A stretch of DNA of 64,000 nt, taken from assembly GCA_029012365.1 (NCBI GenBank), contig JAQXLY010000038.1:1-64000 (forward strand). The letters are read 5' to 3'. This stretch comes from Lachnospiraceae bacterium (lineage in GTDB: Bacteria; Bacillota; Clostridia; Lachnospirales; Lachnospiraceae). Under the pieces are notes generated by a model. The model did not search any database and was not told where the DNA came from. It saw nothing but the letters and a program-made list of their open reading frames with translations. Shown piece by piece: positions 1 through 8,075 of the stretch; positions within the stretch are counted from its first letter, which is position 1, and each line of letters begins with the position of its first letter. A program made the translations under genes and the position numbers.

Positions 1-135
1 CAGACCAGAGATTTGCCTCCACCTTCCTTCAGATTCGCAGTCACCCACGACACCCTTGGTTTTGGCTGTGTCCTTCCCACTACTAGGGCGAACTAGGGAC
101 TTGCACCCTTTAGCGACGTGCGCCGCAAGGCGCAC
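1..135 (-). mobile_element. Group IIC intron, 5' end (continues off the left edge)
   Basis: Read on the minus strand this begins GTGCG, the group II 5' splice-site consensus. It then carries AGGGTGCAAGTCCC, CAAGGGTGTC, GAATCTGAAGGAAG and GGCAAA, in the same order and spacing as I recall for domain I of the group IIC ribozyme of Oceanobacillus iheyensis. Only the start of domain I is in the window; the rest of the ribozyme and any reverse transcriptase ORF would lie to the left. The element starts two bases after the U-tract of an intrinsic terminator, which is the known target preference of group IIC introns. Seen: the motifs and the position. Inferred: a full-length, mobile element. Confidence 0.88.
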
Positions 136-137
136 TT

Positions 138-170
138 AAAAAAGAGAGAATAGATTTCTCTATCCTCTCT
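138..170 (-). terminator. Intrinsic terminator of the rubrerythrin gene
   Basis: A 12-bp stem (AGAGAGGATAGA with TCTATTCTCTCT, one G-U pair) with a GAAA loop is followed on the minus strand by a run of six Ts. It lies 33 bp behind the rubrerythrin stop codon. The group II intron starts just behind the T-run, so this hairpin is also its likely insertion target. Confidence 0.9.
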
Positions 171-202
171 GTAAAAATCCTATAAAATCAAGGGATTTCG
201 GC

Positions 203-745
203 TTAGCCAAAGTATCTCTTTAACAGACCCTCAAATGCTTTGCCGTGTCTTGCCTCATCACGAGCCATCTCATGAACGGTGTCATGGATAGCGTCAAGAT
301 TTGCAGCCTTTGCGCGCTTTGCAAGGTCTGTCTTACCTGCGGTAGCACCGTTTTCAGCGTCAACACGAAGCTCCAGATTCTTCTTGGTGCTGTCGGTCAC
401 TACTTCACCGAGAAGCTCAGCAAACTTAGCCGCATGCTCTGCCTCCTCGTAAGCAGCCTTCTCATAATACATACCGATTTCCGGATAACCCTCTCTGTGA
501 GCTACGCGGGCCATAGCAAGGTACATACCTACTTCGCAGCATTCTCCTTCAAAGTTTGCACGAAGATCCTTTAAAATGTCCTCGCTGACACCCTTTGCAA
601 CACCTACCACATGCTCTGCAGCCCATGTCTTCTCTCCTGCCTGCAGGGTGAACTTTTCAGCCGGTGCCTTACAAACCGGGCAGCTCTCCGGAGCGGAATC
701 ACCTTCATGAACATAACCACATACCTGACATACATATTTTGCCAT
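203..745 (-). CDS. rbr: Reverse rubrerythrin (peroxide-scavenging diiron protein)
   Basis: This cytoplasmic peroxide reductase protects anaerobes from H2O2 and oxygen. The 180-residue product has a rubredoxin-like Fe(SCys)4 domain at the N-terminus (CQVC about residue 6, CPVC about 22). A ferritin-like diiron domain follows, with [19 protein letters not shown] and DEARH helices carrying the iron ligands. The rubredoxin-first order is that of reverse rubrerythrins, which are PerR-repressed in clostridia. I chose the MAKY start because the family begins there. A stronger AAGGAGG precedes an in-frame GTG twelve codons upstream (position 781), so a longer form is possible. A near-consensus promoter with a palindromic operator lies upstream, and a hairpin terminator and group II intron lie downstream. 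Confidence 0.93.
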   Translation of the reverse strand: MAKYVCQVCGYVHEGDSAPESCPVCKAPAEKFTLQAGEKTWAAEHVVGVAKGVSEDILKDLRANFEGECCEVGMYLAMARVAHREGYPEIGMYYEKAAYEEAEHAAKFAELLGEVVTDSTKKNLELRVDAENGATAGKTDLAKRAKAANLDAIHDTVHEMARDEARHGKAFEGLLKRYFG

Positions 746-841
746 ACTTTCTTCGCCGTGCCGCGTACTCGTCTTACGCACGGCATCCTCCTTTTCTCAA
801 ATATAATTTTGTTTTCGGCTAAGCCGTTTGTTTCTTAAAAC

Positions 842-890
842 CAGTAATCGTTACTGATATCATTTTAACAGAGAGATTTTAAAATGTCAA
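842..890 (-). promoter_or_regulatory. rbr promoter with PerR-type operator
   Basis: Minus strand: -35 TTGACA (885-890), 17-bp spacer, -10 TAAAAT (862-867). Five bases further downstream is the perfect palindrome CAGTAA-CGA-TTACTG (842-856), covering the likely start point. The -35 box sits inside the last codons of perR. The flank GATAT plus palindrome matches the operator upstream of perR at 16 of 21 positions, so a shared regulator, most simply PerR itself, is inferred. Confidence 0.8.
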
Positions 891-1289
891 GCTCTTTTTT
901 GCATTCATACAATCCGGACAGCATCCGTAAAAATAAGTAACATGTCCTTCAATGCTTCCCTTGAAATTTGCCCCGGCAATTACATTGATATGATCTATTT
1001 CCGCCATCTCCAAATCGGATACTCTTCCGCATTCCCCGCATAAAAAGTGATAATGCGGCCTCGTACACCCGTCATACCGCTCGCTTGAGCCGCCGCAGGA
1101 AATACGAAGTATCTCCCCCGCATCCGCCAGCATATTCAGATTGCGGTACACTGTTCCAAGACTGATATTCGGTATCTTCTCTCTCACATTTTCATATACC
1201 GTGTCGGCAGTCGGATGAGATACCGTACTGTGCAGATACTCAAGAATAGCGTCTCTTTGCTTACTATACTTCACTGTATCATACCCCAT
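879..1289 (-). CDS. perR: PerR-type peroxide-responsive Fur-family repressor
   Basis: This is a metal-dependent DNA-binding repressor that senses peroxide through iron-catalysed histidine oxidation. An N-terminal winged helix (KYSKQRDAIL ... PNISLGTVYRNLN) is followed by the metal-binding dimer domain with ERYDG, PHYHF, and two structural-zinc CxxC pairs (CGEC, CPDC). The acidic residue in VSDLE is Asp, the position where PerR has Asp and Fur has Glu. It is therefore called PerR, not Fur. The start is uncertain: ATG at 1289 has only a weak ribosome site, and a GTG at VKYSKQ is the alternative. It lies directly upstream of rubrerythrin, and both promoters carry the same palindrome, indicating autoregulation plus control of rbr. 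Confidence 0.9.
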   Translation of the reverse strand: MGYDTVKYSKQRDAILEYLHSTVSHPTADTVYENVREKIPNISLGTVYRNLNMLADAGEILRISCGGSSERYDGCTRPHYHFLCGECGRVSDLEMAEIDHINVIAGANFKGSIEGHVTYFYGCCPDCMNAKKSLTF

Positions 1290-1301
1290 TTCCGTCAAAA
1301 T

Positions 1302-1350
1302 CAGTAAAAGTTACTAATATTAGTATACTCCTGTATATAAGATATGTCAA
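1302..1350 (-). promoter_or_regulatory. perR promoter with matching operator
   Basis: Minus strand: -35 TTGACA (1345-1350), 17-bp spacer, -10 TATACT (1322-1327). Immediately downstream is AATATTAGTAACTTTTACTG, the counterpart of the rbr operator. A second overlapping palindrome, TACTAATATTAGTA (1312-1325), covers the -10 edge. The layout is the same as at rbr and supports autorepression. Confidence 0.8.
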
Positions 1351-1362
1351 GCCGTAAAATTT

Positions 1363-1401
1363 AAAGGCATCCTACGGCTGTCATCACCGCAAAATGCCTT
1401 T
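1363..1401 (-). terminator. Probable terminator of the DEAD-box helicase gene
   Basis: AAAGGCAT and ATGCCTTT form an 8-bp stem around a 23-base loop, followed on the minus strand by AAATTTT. It lies 17 bp behind the helicase stop codon and before the perR promoter. Confidence 0.6.
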
Positions 1402-1418
1402 TCGTACTGTTCATCTTT

Positions 1419-3116
1419 TTATTCCGACGTCTTTCCTTTTTTTCCTCCGGACCTTTTATGCTGCACACTGCGCTTTTCGCCGGATTTACTCTTATCGTGT
1501 CCGCTTCTTTTTCCTATGCTTTTTCCTTCGGTTTTTCCGCCGCCGTTTGCACGCTCCACCAAAACGCTCCGTCCCCTGATTTTAACGTTATGCATTGCCT
1601 GAAGTACTTCTTCTGCGTATTCTCCCGGCACTTCCACAAAGGTATAATTATCATACATCTGAATCGAACCTACCAGCTGCCCCGGCATTCCGCTTTCTCC
1701 TGCAATCGCACCTACAATATCCCCCGGACGTATCTTATCTCTCTTGCCTACATTCACAAACAAACGGGCTCTGGCAGACCTGCCTTCCCCTTCGCTCATG
1801 TCCAGCCCTTCATCTATGGCCGTATCCGTGGCAAATTCTCCCATGGAAAGCTTCAGTAACGCCGCCGCCATCTCTAATGATGTACAGTCCGTCTCATCAA
1901 TATGCTTTTCAATCAGCTCTGTCATACTATGAAGCTCACCGCCCGCTATCAGCTCATCCACTCTGTTCATGAGCTTTTCCGCACGAATTTCATTAATATC
2001 GTTCACAGACGGCACAGGGCGCAGATGAATCTTTGTCTTACAGTAGCGCATAATGTCTTTCAGCTTATAAATCTCCCTGCCGACAACCAGCGTATGAGAG
2101 GTTCCGACCCGTCCGGCCCTTCCGGTTCTGCCGATGCGGTGTACATAATACTCGTCATCCTGCGGAACATCATAGTTAAATACCGCCTCCACATCATCCA
2201 CATCGATTCCTCTTGCAGCCACATCGGTAGCCACAAGCAAATCAATCTTTCCGCTTCGGAACGCTTCCATCACACGGTCACGCTGCTGCTGCTTTAAATC
2301 ACCGTGCAGCCCGTCCGCAAAATAACCGCGAAGCTGTAAATCCGCAACTAGTTCATCTACCATCCTTTTGGTATTACAGAATACCAAAGCACGCTTCGGA
2401 TCGTACATATCCAAAAGCCTTGCCAGTACCTCCGGCTTGTTTTTCTGCCGTACCTCATAATAATACTGCTCAATCTTCGGCACCGTCAGTTCTTTCTTTA
2501 CCACACGGACAATTTCCGCATCCTTCTGATAGGTTTCTGCCAAATCAAGAATCGGCTGCGGCATGGTTGCAGAAAACAATAAGGTCTGGCGCTCTTCCGG
2601 AAGCTCCTTTAAAATCGTCTCGATATCTTCCCTGAAGCCCATATTTAACATCTCATCCGCTTCGTCCAGTGTAATCATCCTTACGGTTCCCATTTTCAGC
2701 GTATGACGACGCATATGATCCATGACACGCCCCGGCGTACCGATAATCACCTGCACACCACCCTTTAAGGAACGAATCTGTTTATTCATATCCTGTCCGC
2801 CGTAAATCGGCAGCACCTTTACTCCGTGCATGAACTTCGCCAGCTTACGTATCTCCTCCGCCACCTGTATCGCCAGTTCTCTGGTCGGACAGAGCACCAG
2901 TGCCTGCAGACTCCTGTCCTTTGAATCCACCCGCTGCAAGAGAGGAATACCGAATGCTGCTGTCTTTCCGGTACCGGTCTGTGCCTGTCCTATCATATCT
3001 TTTCCCTCTAACACTACCGGAATTGCCGCAGCCTGAATCGGCGTCATTTCCTCAAATCCCATCTCTGCCACTGCACGTAAAATCGGTGCATTTAAATTTG
3101 TTTCGTCAAATCTCAT
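1419..3116 (-). CDS. deaD: DEAD-box ATP-dependent RNA helicase with DbpA-type RNA-binding domain
   Basis: This unwinds RNA duplexes in ribosome assembly, cold adaptation or RNA decay in the cytoplasm. The 565-residue product has Walker A AQTGTGKT near residue 50, DEAD in TLDEADEM near 150, SAT, and the C-terminal helicase motif HRIGRTGRAGR. A DbpA-like RNA-binding fold (RLFVNVGKRDKIRPGD ... IRGRSVLVER) lies near 460-535, followed by a Lys/Arg/Gly/Ser-rich tail that probably binds RNA nonspecifically. The ORF track starts 61 codons earlier, in a stretch with no family resemblance. MRFDETNL is the usual helicase start, though its ribosome site (GCAGGA) is rather distant. It is a single gene with its own terminator. 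CshA is an alternative name. Confidence 0.92.
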   Translation of the reverse strand: MRFDETNLNAPILRAVAEMGFEEMTPIQAAAIPVVLEGKDMIGQAQTGTGKTAAFGIPLLQRVDSKDRSLQALVLCPTRELAIQVAEEIRKLAKFMHGVKVLPIYGGQDMNKQIRSLKGGVQVIIGTPGRVMDHMRRHTLKMGTVRMITLDEADEMLNMGFREDIETILKELPEERQTLLFSATMPQPILDLAETYQKDAEIVRVVKKELTVPKIEQYYYEVRQKNKPEVLARLLDMYDPKRALVFCNTKRMVDELVADLQLRGYFADGLHGDLKQQQRDRVMEAFRSGKIDLLVATDVAARGIDVDDVEAVFNYDVPQDDEYYVHRIGRTGRAGRVGTSHTLVVGREIYKLKDIMRYCKTKIHLRPVPSVNDINEIRAEKLMNRVDELIAGGELHSMTELIEKHIDETDCTSLEMAAALLKLSMGEFATDTAIDEGLDMSEGEGRSARARLFVNVGKRDKIRPGDIVGAIAGESGMPGQLVGSIQMYDNYTFVEVPGEYAEEVLQAMHNVKIRGRSVLVERANGGGKTEGKSIGKRSGHDKSKSGEKRSVQHKRSGGKKGKTSE

Positions 3117-3255
3117 ACTGTTATTATAATCCTGCTCTCTCTGTTTTTCATCGTCTCTTCGCCGATTCCCGCTCCGGCACAAAGACTTTGTCAGTATAAC
3201 ATACAATTTCCCAAAAAGCAATAATAAAGAGGGGGCACATCCTCCCGGAACTTTT

Positions 3256-4626
3256 TTATTTTGCAAACGTATTATAAAGACCGATGAAAAAAATCCCAAT
3301 CAGTATCAGCGGAAGCACAAAGGTCATGTATCCTCTCATCCAGCCTGCGACCTTTAAGCCCCTTCCTTCGTTTGCCTCCGCTGTAAACTTCTTCCAGCCC
3401 CATCCGTATCTGCACGTACAAAAAATAACAAAAATCAGCGAACCGAGCGGTAACAGCAGATTACTTACAATAAAATCCTCCAAATCCATAATATTGCTTC
3501 CTTTTCCCATCGGCTCCACATTCTTCCAGACATTAAAGCCGAGTACGCACGGAACGGACAACGCAAACAGAAGAATTCCGTTTAAAATACATGCCTTCTT
3601 TCTTCCTATGCCAAACAAATCAATGGTACACGATACCAGATTTTCAAACACAGCCAGTACCGTGGATAAAGCCGCAAAGGACATGAAGATAAAAAACAGA
3701 CTTCCCCACACCCTTCCCATCGGAAGATTGTTAAAAATATTCGGTAACGTAATAAATATCAGGCTTTTCCCGCTATCCACCTGCACGCCGTATGCCATGC
3801 ATGCAGGAAAAATAATCAGTCCCGATGCAAAAGCGACAAACGTATCTAACACCGCCACACGGACCGACTCCCCCATCAAAGCACGCTCTTTGCCGATATA
3901 GCTTCCGAAAATCGCCATACTGCCGATACCGATACTAAGGGTAAAAAACGCCTGATTCATGGCACCCACTACAATATTGCCGATGCCCACTTCCTTCATC
4001 CGGCCGGTATCCGGCAACAGATAAAAGCGAAGTCCCTCCGCACTGCCGTCTAATGTCACACTGTTCACGGCAAGTATCACCATAATTCCGAGAAGAGCTA
4101 ACATCATCCACTTTGTAATACGCTCCAGTCCGTTTTTCAGTCCAATGGAACACACCAGTACGGCAAGACCGATTACAATTCCGACAAACAGCAGAAGTAT
4201 CCCCGGCTTTGTCAGCATTCCCTCATACGCGGTCTTAATTCCGGATGCATCAAGTCCCTCAAAGCTGCCCGAAGCAATATCTGTAAAGTATTGCAGCAGC
4301 CACCCCGCCACACTGGTATAAAACATCAGCAGCAAATAATTGCCGAGCATGGAAATATATCCATGAATATGCCATTTACTGTTCTCCGGCTCCAGCTCCT
4401 GATAAAACCTGACCGGACTCTTCCGTCCGGCACGTCCGATGGCAAATTCCATCGTCATAATCGGAACACCTAATATAATCAGAAAAAAGATATAAATCAG
4501 GACAAACGCTCCTCCGCCGTACTGTCCCACCATATACGGAAACTTCCACACATTTCCGATTCCTATGGCGCATCCGGCACTTAACAAAATAAAACCAAGA
4601 CGACTTCCTAACCGCTCTCTTTGCAT
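3256..4626 (-). CDS. Sodium-dependent transporter, SNF/NSS family
   Basis: This is a Na+-coupled symporter of the neurotransmitter:sodium symporter family, which imports amino acids or related amines across the cytoplasmic membrane. The N-terminus has the family signature SAGCAIGIGNVWKFPY followed by GGGAF. About eleven to twelve hydrophobic segments span the 456 residues, and the length fits bacterial members such as LeuT/MhsT relatives. Start at MQRERLG is favoured by GAAGG five bases upstream; the ORF-track start is a GTG five codons earlier. It follows the M20 peptidase gene by 41 bp and probably shares its transcript, suggesting import of an amino acid that a cytosolic deacylase can release or process. 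The substrate cannot be read from sequence. Confidence 0.9.
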   Translation of the reverse strand: MQRERLGSRLGFILLSAGCAIGIGNVWKFPYMVGQYGGGAFVLIYIFFLIILGVPIMTMEFAIGRAGRKSPVRFYQELEPENSKWHIHGYISMLGNYLLLMFYTSVAGWLLQYFTDIASGSFEGLDASGIKTAYEGMLTKPGILLLFVGIVIGLAVLVCSIGLKNGLERITKWMMLALLGIMVILAVNSVTLDGSAEGLRFYLLPDTGRMKEVGIGNIVVGAMNQAFFTLSIGIGSMAIFGSYIGKERALMGESVRVAVLDTFVAFASGLIIFPACMAYGVQVDSGKSLIFITLPNIFNNLPMGRVWGSLFFIFMSFAALSTVLAVFENLVSCTIDLFGIGRKKACILNGILLFALSVPCVLGFNVWKNVEPMGKGSNIMDLEDFIVSNLLLPLGSLIFVIFCTCRYGWGWKKFTAEANEGRGLKVAGWMRGYMTFVLPLILIGIFFIGLYNTFAK

Positions 4627-4667
4627 TGAACCTTCTCTCACTCTCTCTTAAAAAAACCTAAAGGCTC

Positions 4668-5891
4668 TCAAGCCAAAAAGCGGCATGCCGAATATGCAAA
4701 CAAGGCACTCCCCACAGGCAATGCGGCTTCATCAAAGCGTACCGACGGATGATGCAGTGGGTAACAATACCCCTGTTCCGCCGCTCCTGCCGCCAGAGCC
4801 ACCATAACGGACGGCACTTTTTCACTGATATAAGAAAAATCCTCCGAACCGGCCGTCTTTTCTCCCCGGCCTTGTGCCTTTCCTCCGGTGAGCTCCTGCG
4901 TTGAAAAAGCCTTTTCATCTCCAAGAAGCTCCTTCGCATACCCTAACACATCCTTCGAAACCGAAGCGTCATTTTGTAGTGCAGGACATCCGCAAGGGAA
5001 CTCCACCTCTGCCTCTGCCAGAAAGACTGCCGCAGTCTGCTTTGCAATCTCCTGCAGGCGTTTCTTTAAATATTCCCTTGTCTCCTCGGAATAGGAACGC
5101 ATCGTACCTTTTAGCTCTACCTGATCCGGTATTGCATTGGCTGCCTCGCCGCCTTTGATGCTTCCTACGGTCAGGGTTGCCCGTTCTCCCATGGAAAGCT
5201 CTCTGGTCTGCACACCCTGTATGGCAAGTATCATATGCGCGGCAACATTTACCGGGTCAACACCAAGATTCGGCGAGGAGCCGTGGCATCCTTTCCCCTT
5301 GATACGAATTGTAAAATAATCCGCTGCCGGAGCACTCACCCCCGGAGAGGACACAATCGCCGTTCCCGTGGAAAACATCGTACCCGTCATTACATGAATC
5401 ATCATGGCCGCCGATACCGGAGGATTTTGAAGCACTCCGGCTTCTATCATATCTTTAGAACCCGAAAGCAGCTCCTCTGCCGGCTGAAACATAAGACGTA
5501 CCGTGCCGGACAGCGTCTGCTCCCGTTCTTTTAAAAGCTTTGCTGCTCCAAGAAGCATTGCCGTATGCATATCATGTCCGCAGGCATGCATGTTACCGTT
5601 CGATGCCACAAAAGCTTCTCCGCTTTCTTCCGAAATCGGCAGTCCGTCCATATCGGCCCGGAGCAAAAATACAGTATCGCTGTTCTTTTTACCAAGCTCC
5701 GCAACAAGTCCTGACTTTCCGCACGGCTTTGCCGTAATCCCCATAGCCGCAAGCTCGCCCTTTACATAGGCAAGAGTTCCCGGCAAATCAAAGCCGGTCT
5801 CCGCATGTGAATGCAGATAACGCCGCCATGCTATCAGCTGCTCTTTCTCTTGTTCCGCCGCCTGTAATATTTCCTGCTTTACTCTATCCAT
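4668..5891 (-). CDS. M20-family metallo-amidohydrolase (N-acyl-amino-acid amidohydrolase type)
   Basis: A dizinc or dimanganese hydrolase that removes acyl groups from amino acids or opens related amides. The 407 residues follow the M20D pattern: LRADMDGLPI with the bridging metal region, HACGHDMHTAM, FQPAEE containing the catalytic Glu, and a late HHPSVRFDE segment with the last metal ligand. The central dimerisation (lid) domain is present, so the fold is complete. There is no signal peptide, so it is cytosolic. It is first in a two-gene unit with the Na+ symporter and has a good sigma-A promoter. Hippurate hydrolase, IAA-amino acid hydrolase and aminobenzoyl-glutamate hydrolase are alternative annotations for the same family. 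Confidence 0.9.
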   Translation of the reverse strand: MDRVKQEILQAAEQEKEQLIAWRRYLHSHAETGFDLPGTLAYVKGELAAMGITAKPCGKSGLVAELGKKNSDTVFLLRADMDGLPISEESGEAFVASNGNMHACGHDMHTAMLLGAAKLLKEREQTLSGTVRLMFQPAEELLSGSKDMIEAGVLQNPPVSAAMMIHVMTGTMFSTGTAIVSSPGVSAPAADYFTIRIKGKGCHGSSPNLGVDPVNVAAHMILAIQGVQTRELSMGERATLTVGSIKGGEAANAIPDQVELKGTMRSYSEETREYLKKRLQEIAKQTAAVFLAEAEVEFPCGCPALQNDASVSKDVLGYAKELLGDEKAFSTQELTGGKAQGRGEKTAGSEDFSYISEKVPSVMVALAAGAAEQGYCYPLHHPSVRFDEAALPVGSALFAYSACRFLA

Positions 5892-5927
5892 ATTTTTCTA
5901 CCTCCGTCCGGACAATATTCTATTCTC

Positions 5928-5956
5928 ATTATAAGTGTTCCCTGTTTTTTCTGCAA
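5928..5956 (-). promoter_or_regulatory. Sigma-A promoter of the M20 peptidase-symporter unit
   Basis: Minus strand: TTGCAG (5951-5956), exact 17-bp spacer, TATAAT (5928-5933), about 37 bp upstream of the start codon. No operator-like palindrome is obvious apart from a short GTCCGGAC. Confidence 0.75.
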
Positions 5957-6007
5957 TAGTCCGGCACGGCAATTTCTGTTTTTTCCGGGCAAGCCCTTAG
6001 AAAAAAA

Positions 6008-6045
6008 GAAAGGGGCTGATACATACTAATGCAACAGCCCCCTGC
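6008..6045 (-). terminator. Terminator of the CPBP-natA-natB operon
   Basis: Minus strand: GGGGCTG, 16-base loop, CAGCCCC, then TTTCTTTTTTT. It starts close behind the natB stop. The arm and loop resemble the hairpin behind prs at 37.39 kb (GGGCTGATACA ... AACAGCCC). Confidence 0.85.
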
Positions 6046-6049
6046 TTTC

Positions 6050-7273
6050 TTATGCGTTTAACATTATCTTTTCATTATTAAAAACTTTTACTACTGCCGC
6101 CACTATAATTAATGTACATACTATATTTCCGAGTACACTGCAGCCAAACTGCATAAGGCTCAGCTCATTTGTTACAATTCCCTGAATCGAAAGAGCTGTT
6201 CCGTATACCGGAATTGCATAAGTTGCCTGGGAAGGAGCACTTCCGCCGGCACTGAACATAGTCGTAATGCCGAGTACAAGCACAATCATATACAACGGCA
6301 TGACATATGCATTTGCCTCCTTCGCATTTTTAGCAAAAACAGAAACGAGACAAAGCGCAGCTACATAAAGAAGAATCAGACTTACCATAACCGCCAGCAG
6401 CTCCACCATCTGTAACGGTGATAAGGAAATGTTCATCGGAAGTCCTGCTTCCTCTTCCATTCCGCCCATCATCATCGGCATTGCGAATATCATCGATACT
6501 GCATATACAATGGAGGATAAGGAAGAAAGTACGGAAAGGCCGAACAGCTTGCCGAACACAATCGAGCTTCTCTTTACCGGACTAAGTAACATACTTGCCA
6601 TCGTACCGCGTTCCTTTTCGCCGGCAATGGCATCTACACAAAGTCCCATTGCACTTGCAAATAATAAAAACGTAATCAGGTACGGAAGCATCATTGCAAG
6701 GAATTCCCCGTTTGCTTTGTCTTCATTTACAATCAGCTCTTCCTTTGTATCAAATACCGTAAGTAAATCCAGATTGCCGAAGCGGCTCTGTAACAGAGAA
6801 GTCTGGAGCGGTGCCAGAATCATATTGTTAAAGTTACCTCTTGCTGCCGAGGAATAGTTCTGGGTAGAATTATAAAAAACAGTAACCGAAGGAATCGGGT
6901 CTCCTGCATTGGTATATGCTCCGGCCTTTGCAAGAAACTCTTTGTCAAATATTACGAAAAGGTCCACACCGCCTGCCAGAATTTCATCCTTAATTCCGGC
7001 AAGCTTCTCTGCCGAAGCATCAGCGTTCAAGTAGGTGATTTCTGCTGTATCCGCATATCCATTCTGTCCGGCTAATGTAGCAAAGCCATCCGGCGCATTT
7101 TGTACATAAACAGTAGAAACATGCTCTTCTACATCTGATACCATTCCCTTTACCAGCATTCCCATCAGTCCGTAAATACCGAACATTAACACCGCCGGCA
7201 GAATAAACAGGGAAAAAATCATCTTTTTATCGCTGAACACACGAAATATTTCTTTTTTAAATATATCCTTCAT
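6050..7273 (-). CDS. natB: ABC-2 type transporter permease (NatB-like)
   Basis: This is the membrane subunit of an exporter. The 407 residues start with a short cytosolic segment and a transmembrane helix near 20-42, then a large extracytoplasmic domain of about 150 residues. A cluster of five to six helices follows from about 185, the NatB/ABC-2 layout. The conserved GEKERGTMASMLLSPVKR segment lies on the cytosolic side. The start codon directly abuts the natA stop (TAAATG), with AAGGAGGAG upstream, so the two are translationally linked. NatAB in Bacillus exports Na+; in this lineage the substrate may instead be a drug or peptide. The symbol is a family label. Confidence 0.85.
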   Translation of the reverse strand: MKDIFKKEIFRVFSDKKMIFSLFILPAVLMFGIYGLMGMLVKGMVSDVEEHVSTVYVQNAPDGFATLAGQNGYADTAEITYLNADASAEKLAGIKDEILAGGVDLFVIFDKEFLAKAGAYTNAGDPIPSVTVFYNSTQNYSSAARGNFNNMILAPLQTSLLQSRFGNLDLLTVFDTKEELIVNEDKANGEFLAMMLPYLITFLLFASAMGLCVDAIAGEKERGTMASMLLSPVKRSSIVFGKLFGLSVLSSLSSIVYAVSMIFAMPMMMGGMEEEAGLPMNISLSPLQMVELLAVMVSLILLYVAALCLVSVFAKNAKEANAYVMPLYMIVLVLGITTMFSAGGSAPSQATYAIPVYGTALSIQGIVTNELSLMQFGCSVLGNIVCTLIIVAAVVKVFNNEKIMLNA

Positions 7274-8050
7274 TTATTTCTCCTCCTTATGATGCGCCTT
7301 GTAAAGGTTAAAAAATGCGTCCTCCAAATCCTTCGCTCCCGTATGTGCCAAAAGCTCATCCAGTGTTCCTTCCTCAACCTTTTTACCATCAATTATTATA
7401 CCGACGCGGTCGCAAAGCTTTTCAGCCTCCGACATAATATGCGTGGAAATAATTACGAGCTTTCCCTCGTCGCGAAGCTTTAAAAGCAAATCCGTAACAT
7501 TACGTGCCGTAATAATATCCAGCCCGTTGGTCGGCTCATCAAAGATAACAACCTTAGGATCATGTACGAGACTGACCGCGATTGCAGCCTTCTGCTTCAT
7601 ACCTGTAGACAGTTCCTCGATTTTCTTGTTCTCAAAATCGGTAATATCAAAGTATTCAAACAGTTCCTTGCGGCGCTTTTCTATGGTTGCATCATCCAGA
7701 CCGTGTAACCTTCCGAAAAATCCGAACAGATATTTCGGTGTAAAATGAGGATCCAGCTTGATTTCATTCGTCAGAAAGCCGATGCACTCACGCACCTTCT
7801 CCGATTCCTTTACGGTATCAAATCCGCAGACACTGACCGACCCTTCTGTCGGCTTTAATAATGTAGCCACGCACCGGAGAGTGGTCGTCTTTCCGGCACC
7901 GTTCGGTCCCAGAAGACCGTATATTTCACCCGGTTTTGCTACCAGTGAAATGTTGTCTGCTGCTCGCTTTACGGTTTCTTTTGTTTTCAGCTCAGCCATT
8001 TTCTTTTTATTGAGCTTATACACTTTGGTCAGATTTTTAATTTCTATCAT
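7274..8050 (-). CDS. natA: ABC transporter ATP-binding protein (NatA-like)
   Basis: This ATPase subunit energises the neighbouring NatB-type permease. The 258 residues carry Walker A GPNGAGKT near 48-55, signature LSTGMKQK, Walker B VVIFDEPTNGLD and the H-loop STHIMSE. The start MIEIKNLTKVY has AAAGGAG eight bases upstream; the ORF-track start twelve codons earlier lies in the spacer after the CPBP gene. An insertion near residues 12-30 (LNKKKMAELKTKETVKRAAD) is typical of NatA proteins. It lies between the CPBP protease gene and natB in one operon behind the palindrome-bearing promoter. Confidence 0.88.
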   Translation of the reverse strand: MIEIKNLTKVYKLNKKKMAELKTKETVKRAADNISLVAKPGEIYGLLGPNGAGKTTTLRCVATLLKPTEGSVSVCGFDTVKESEKVRECIGFLTNEIKLDPHFTPKYLFGFFGRLHGLDDATIEKRRKELFEYFDITDFENKKIEELSTGMKQKAAIAVSLVHDPKVVIFDEPTNGLDIITARNVTDLLLKLRDEGKLVIISTHIMSEAEKLCDRVGIIIDGKKVEEGTLDELLAHTGAKDLEDAFFNLYKAHHKEEK

Positions 8051-8075
8051 CTTTATACTCCTTTCATTTGACCTT

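Noticed and set aside
604-786. 60-codon minus-strand ORF starting at the ATG after AGGAGG upstream of rubrerythrin
   Set aside because: The ribosome site touches the ATG, the frame overlaps rbr out of phase and the product is Arg/Cys-rich noise. Mentioned only as part of the start-site question.
245-3199. Many plus-strand ORFs of 60-130 codons opposite rbr, perR, deaD (for example 245..574, 1458..1859, 2900..3199)
   Set aside because: They are mirror frames of well-supported minus-strand genes, lack ribosome sites and show no family resemblance. The same applies to the other shadow ORFs throughout the track.
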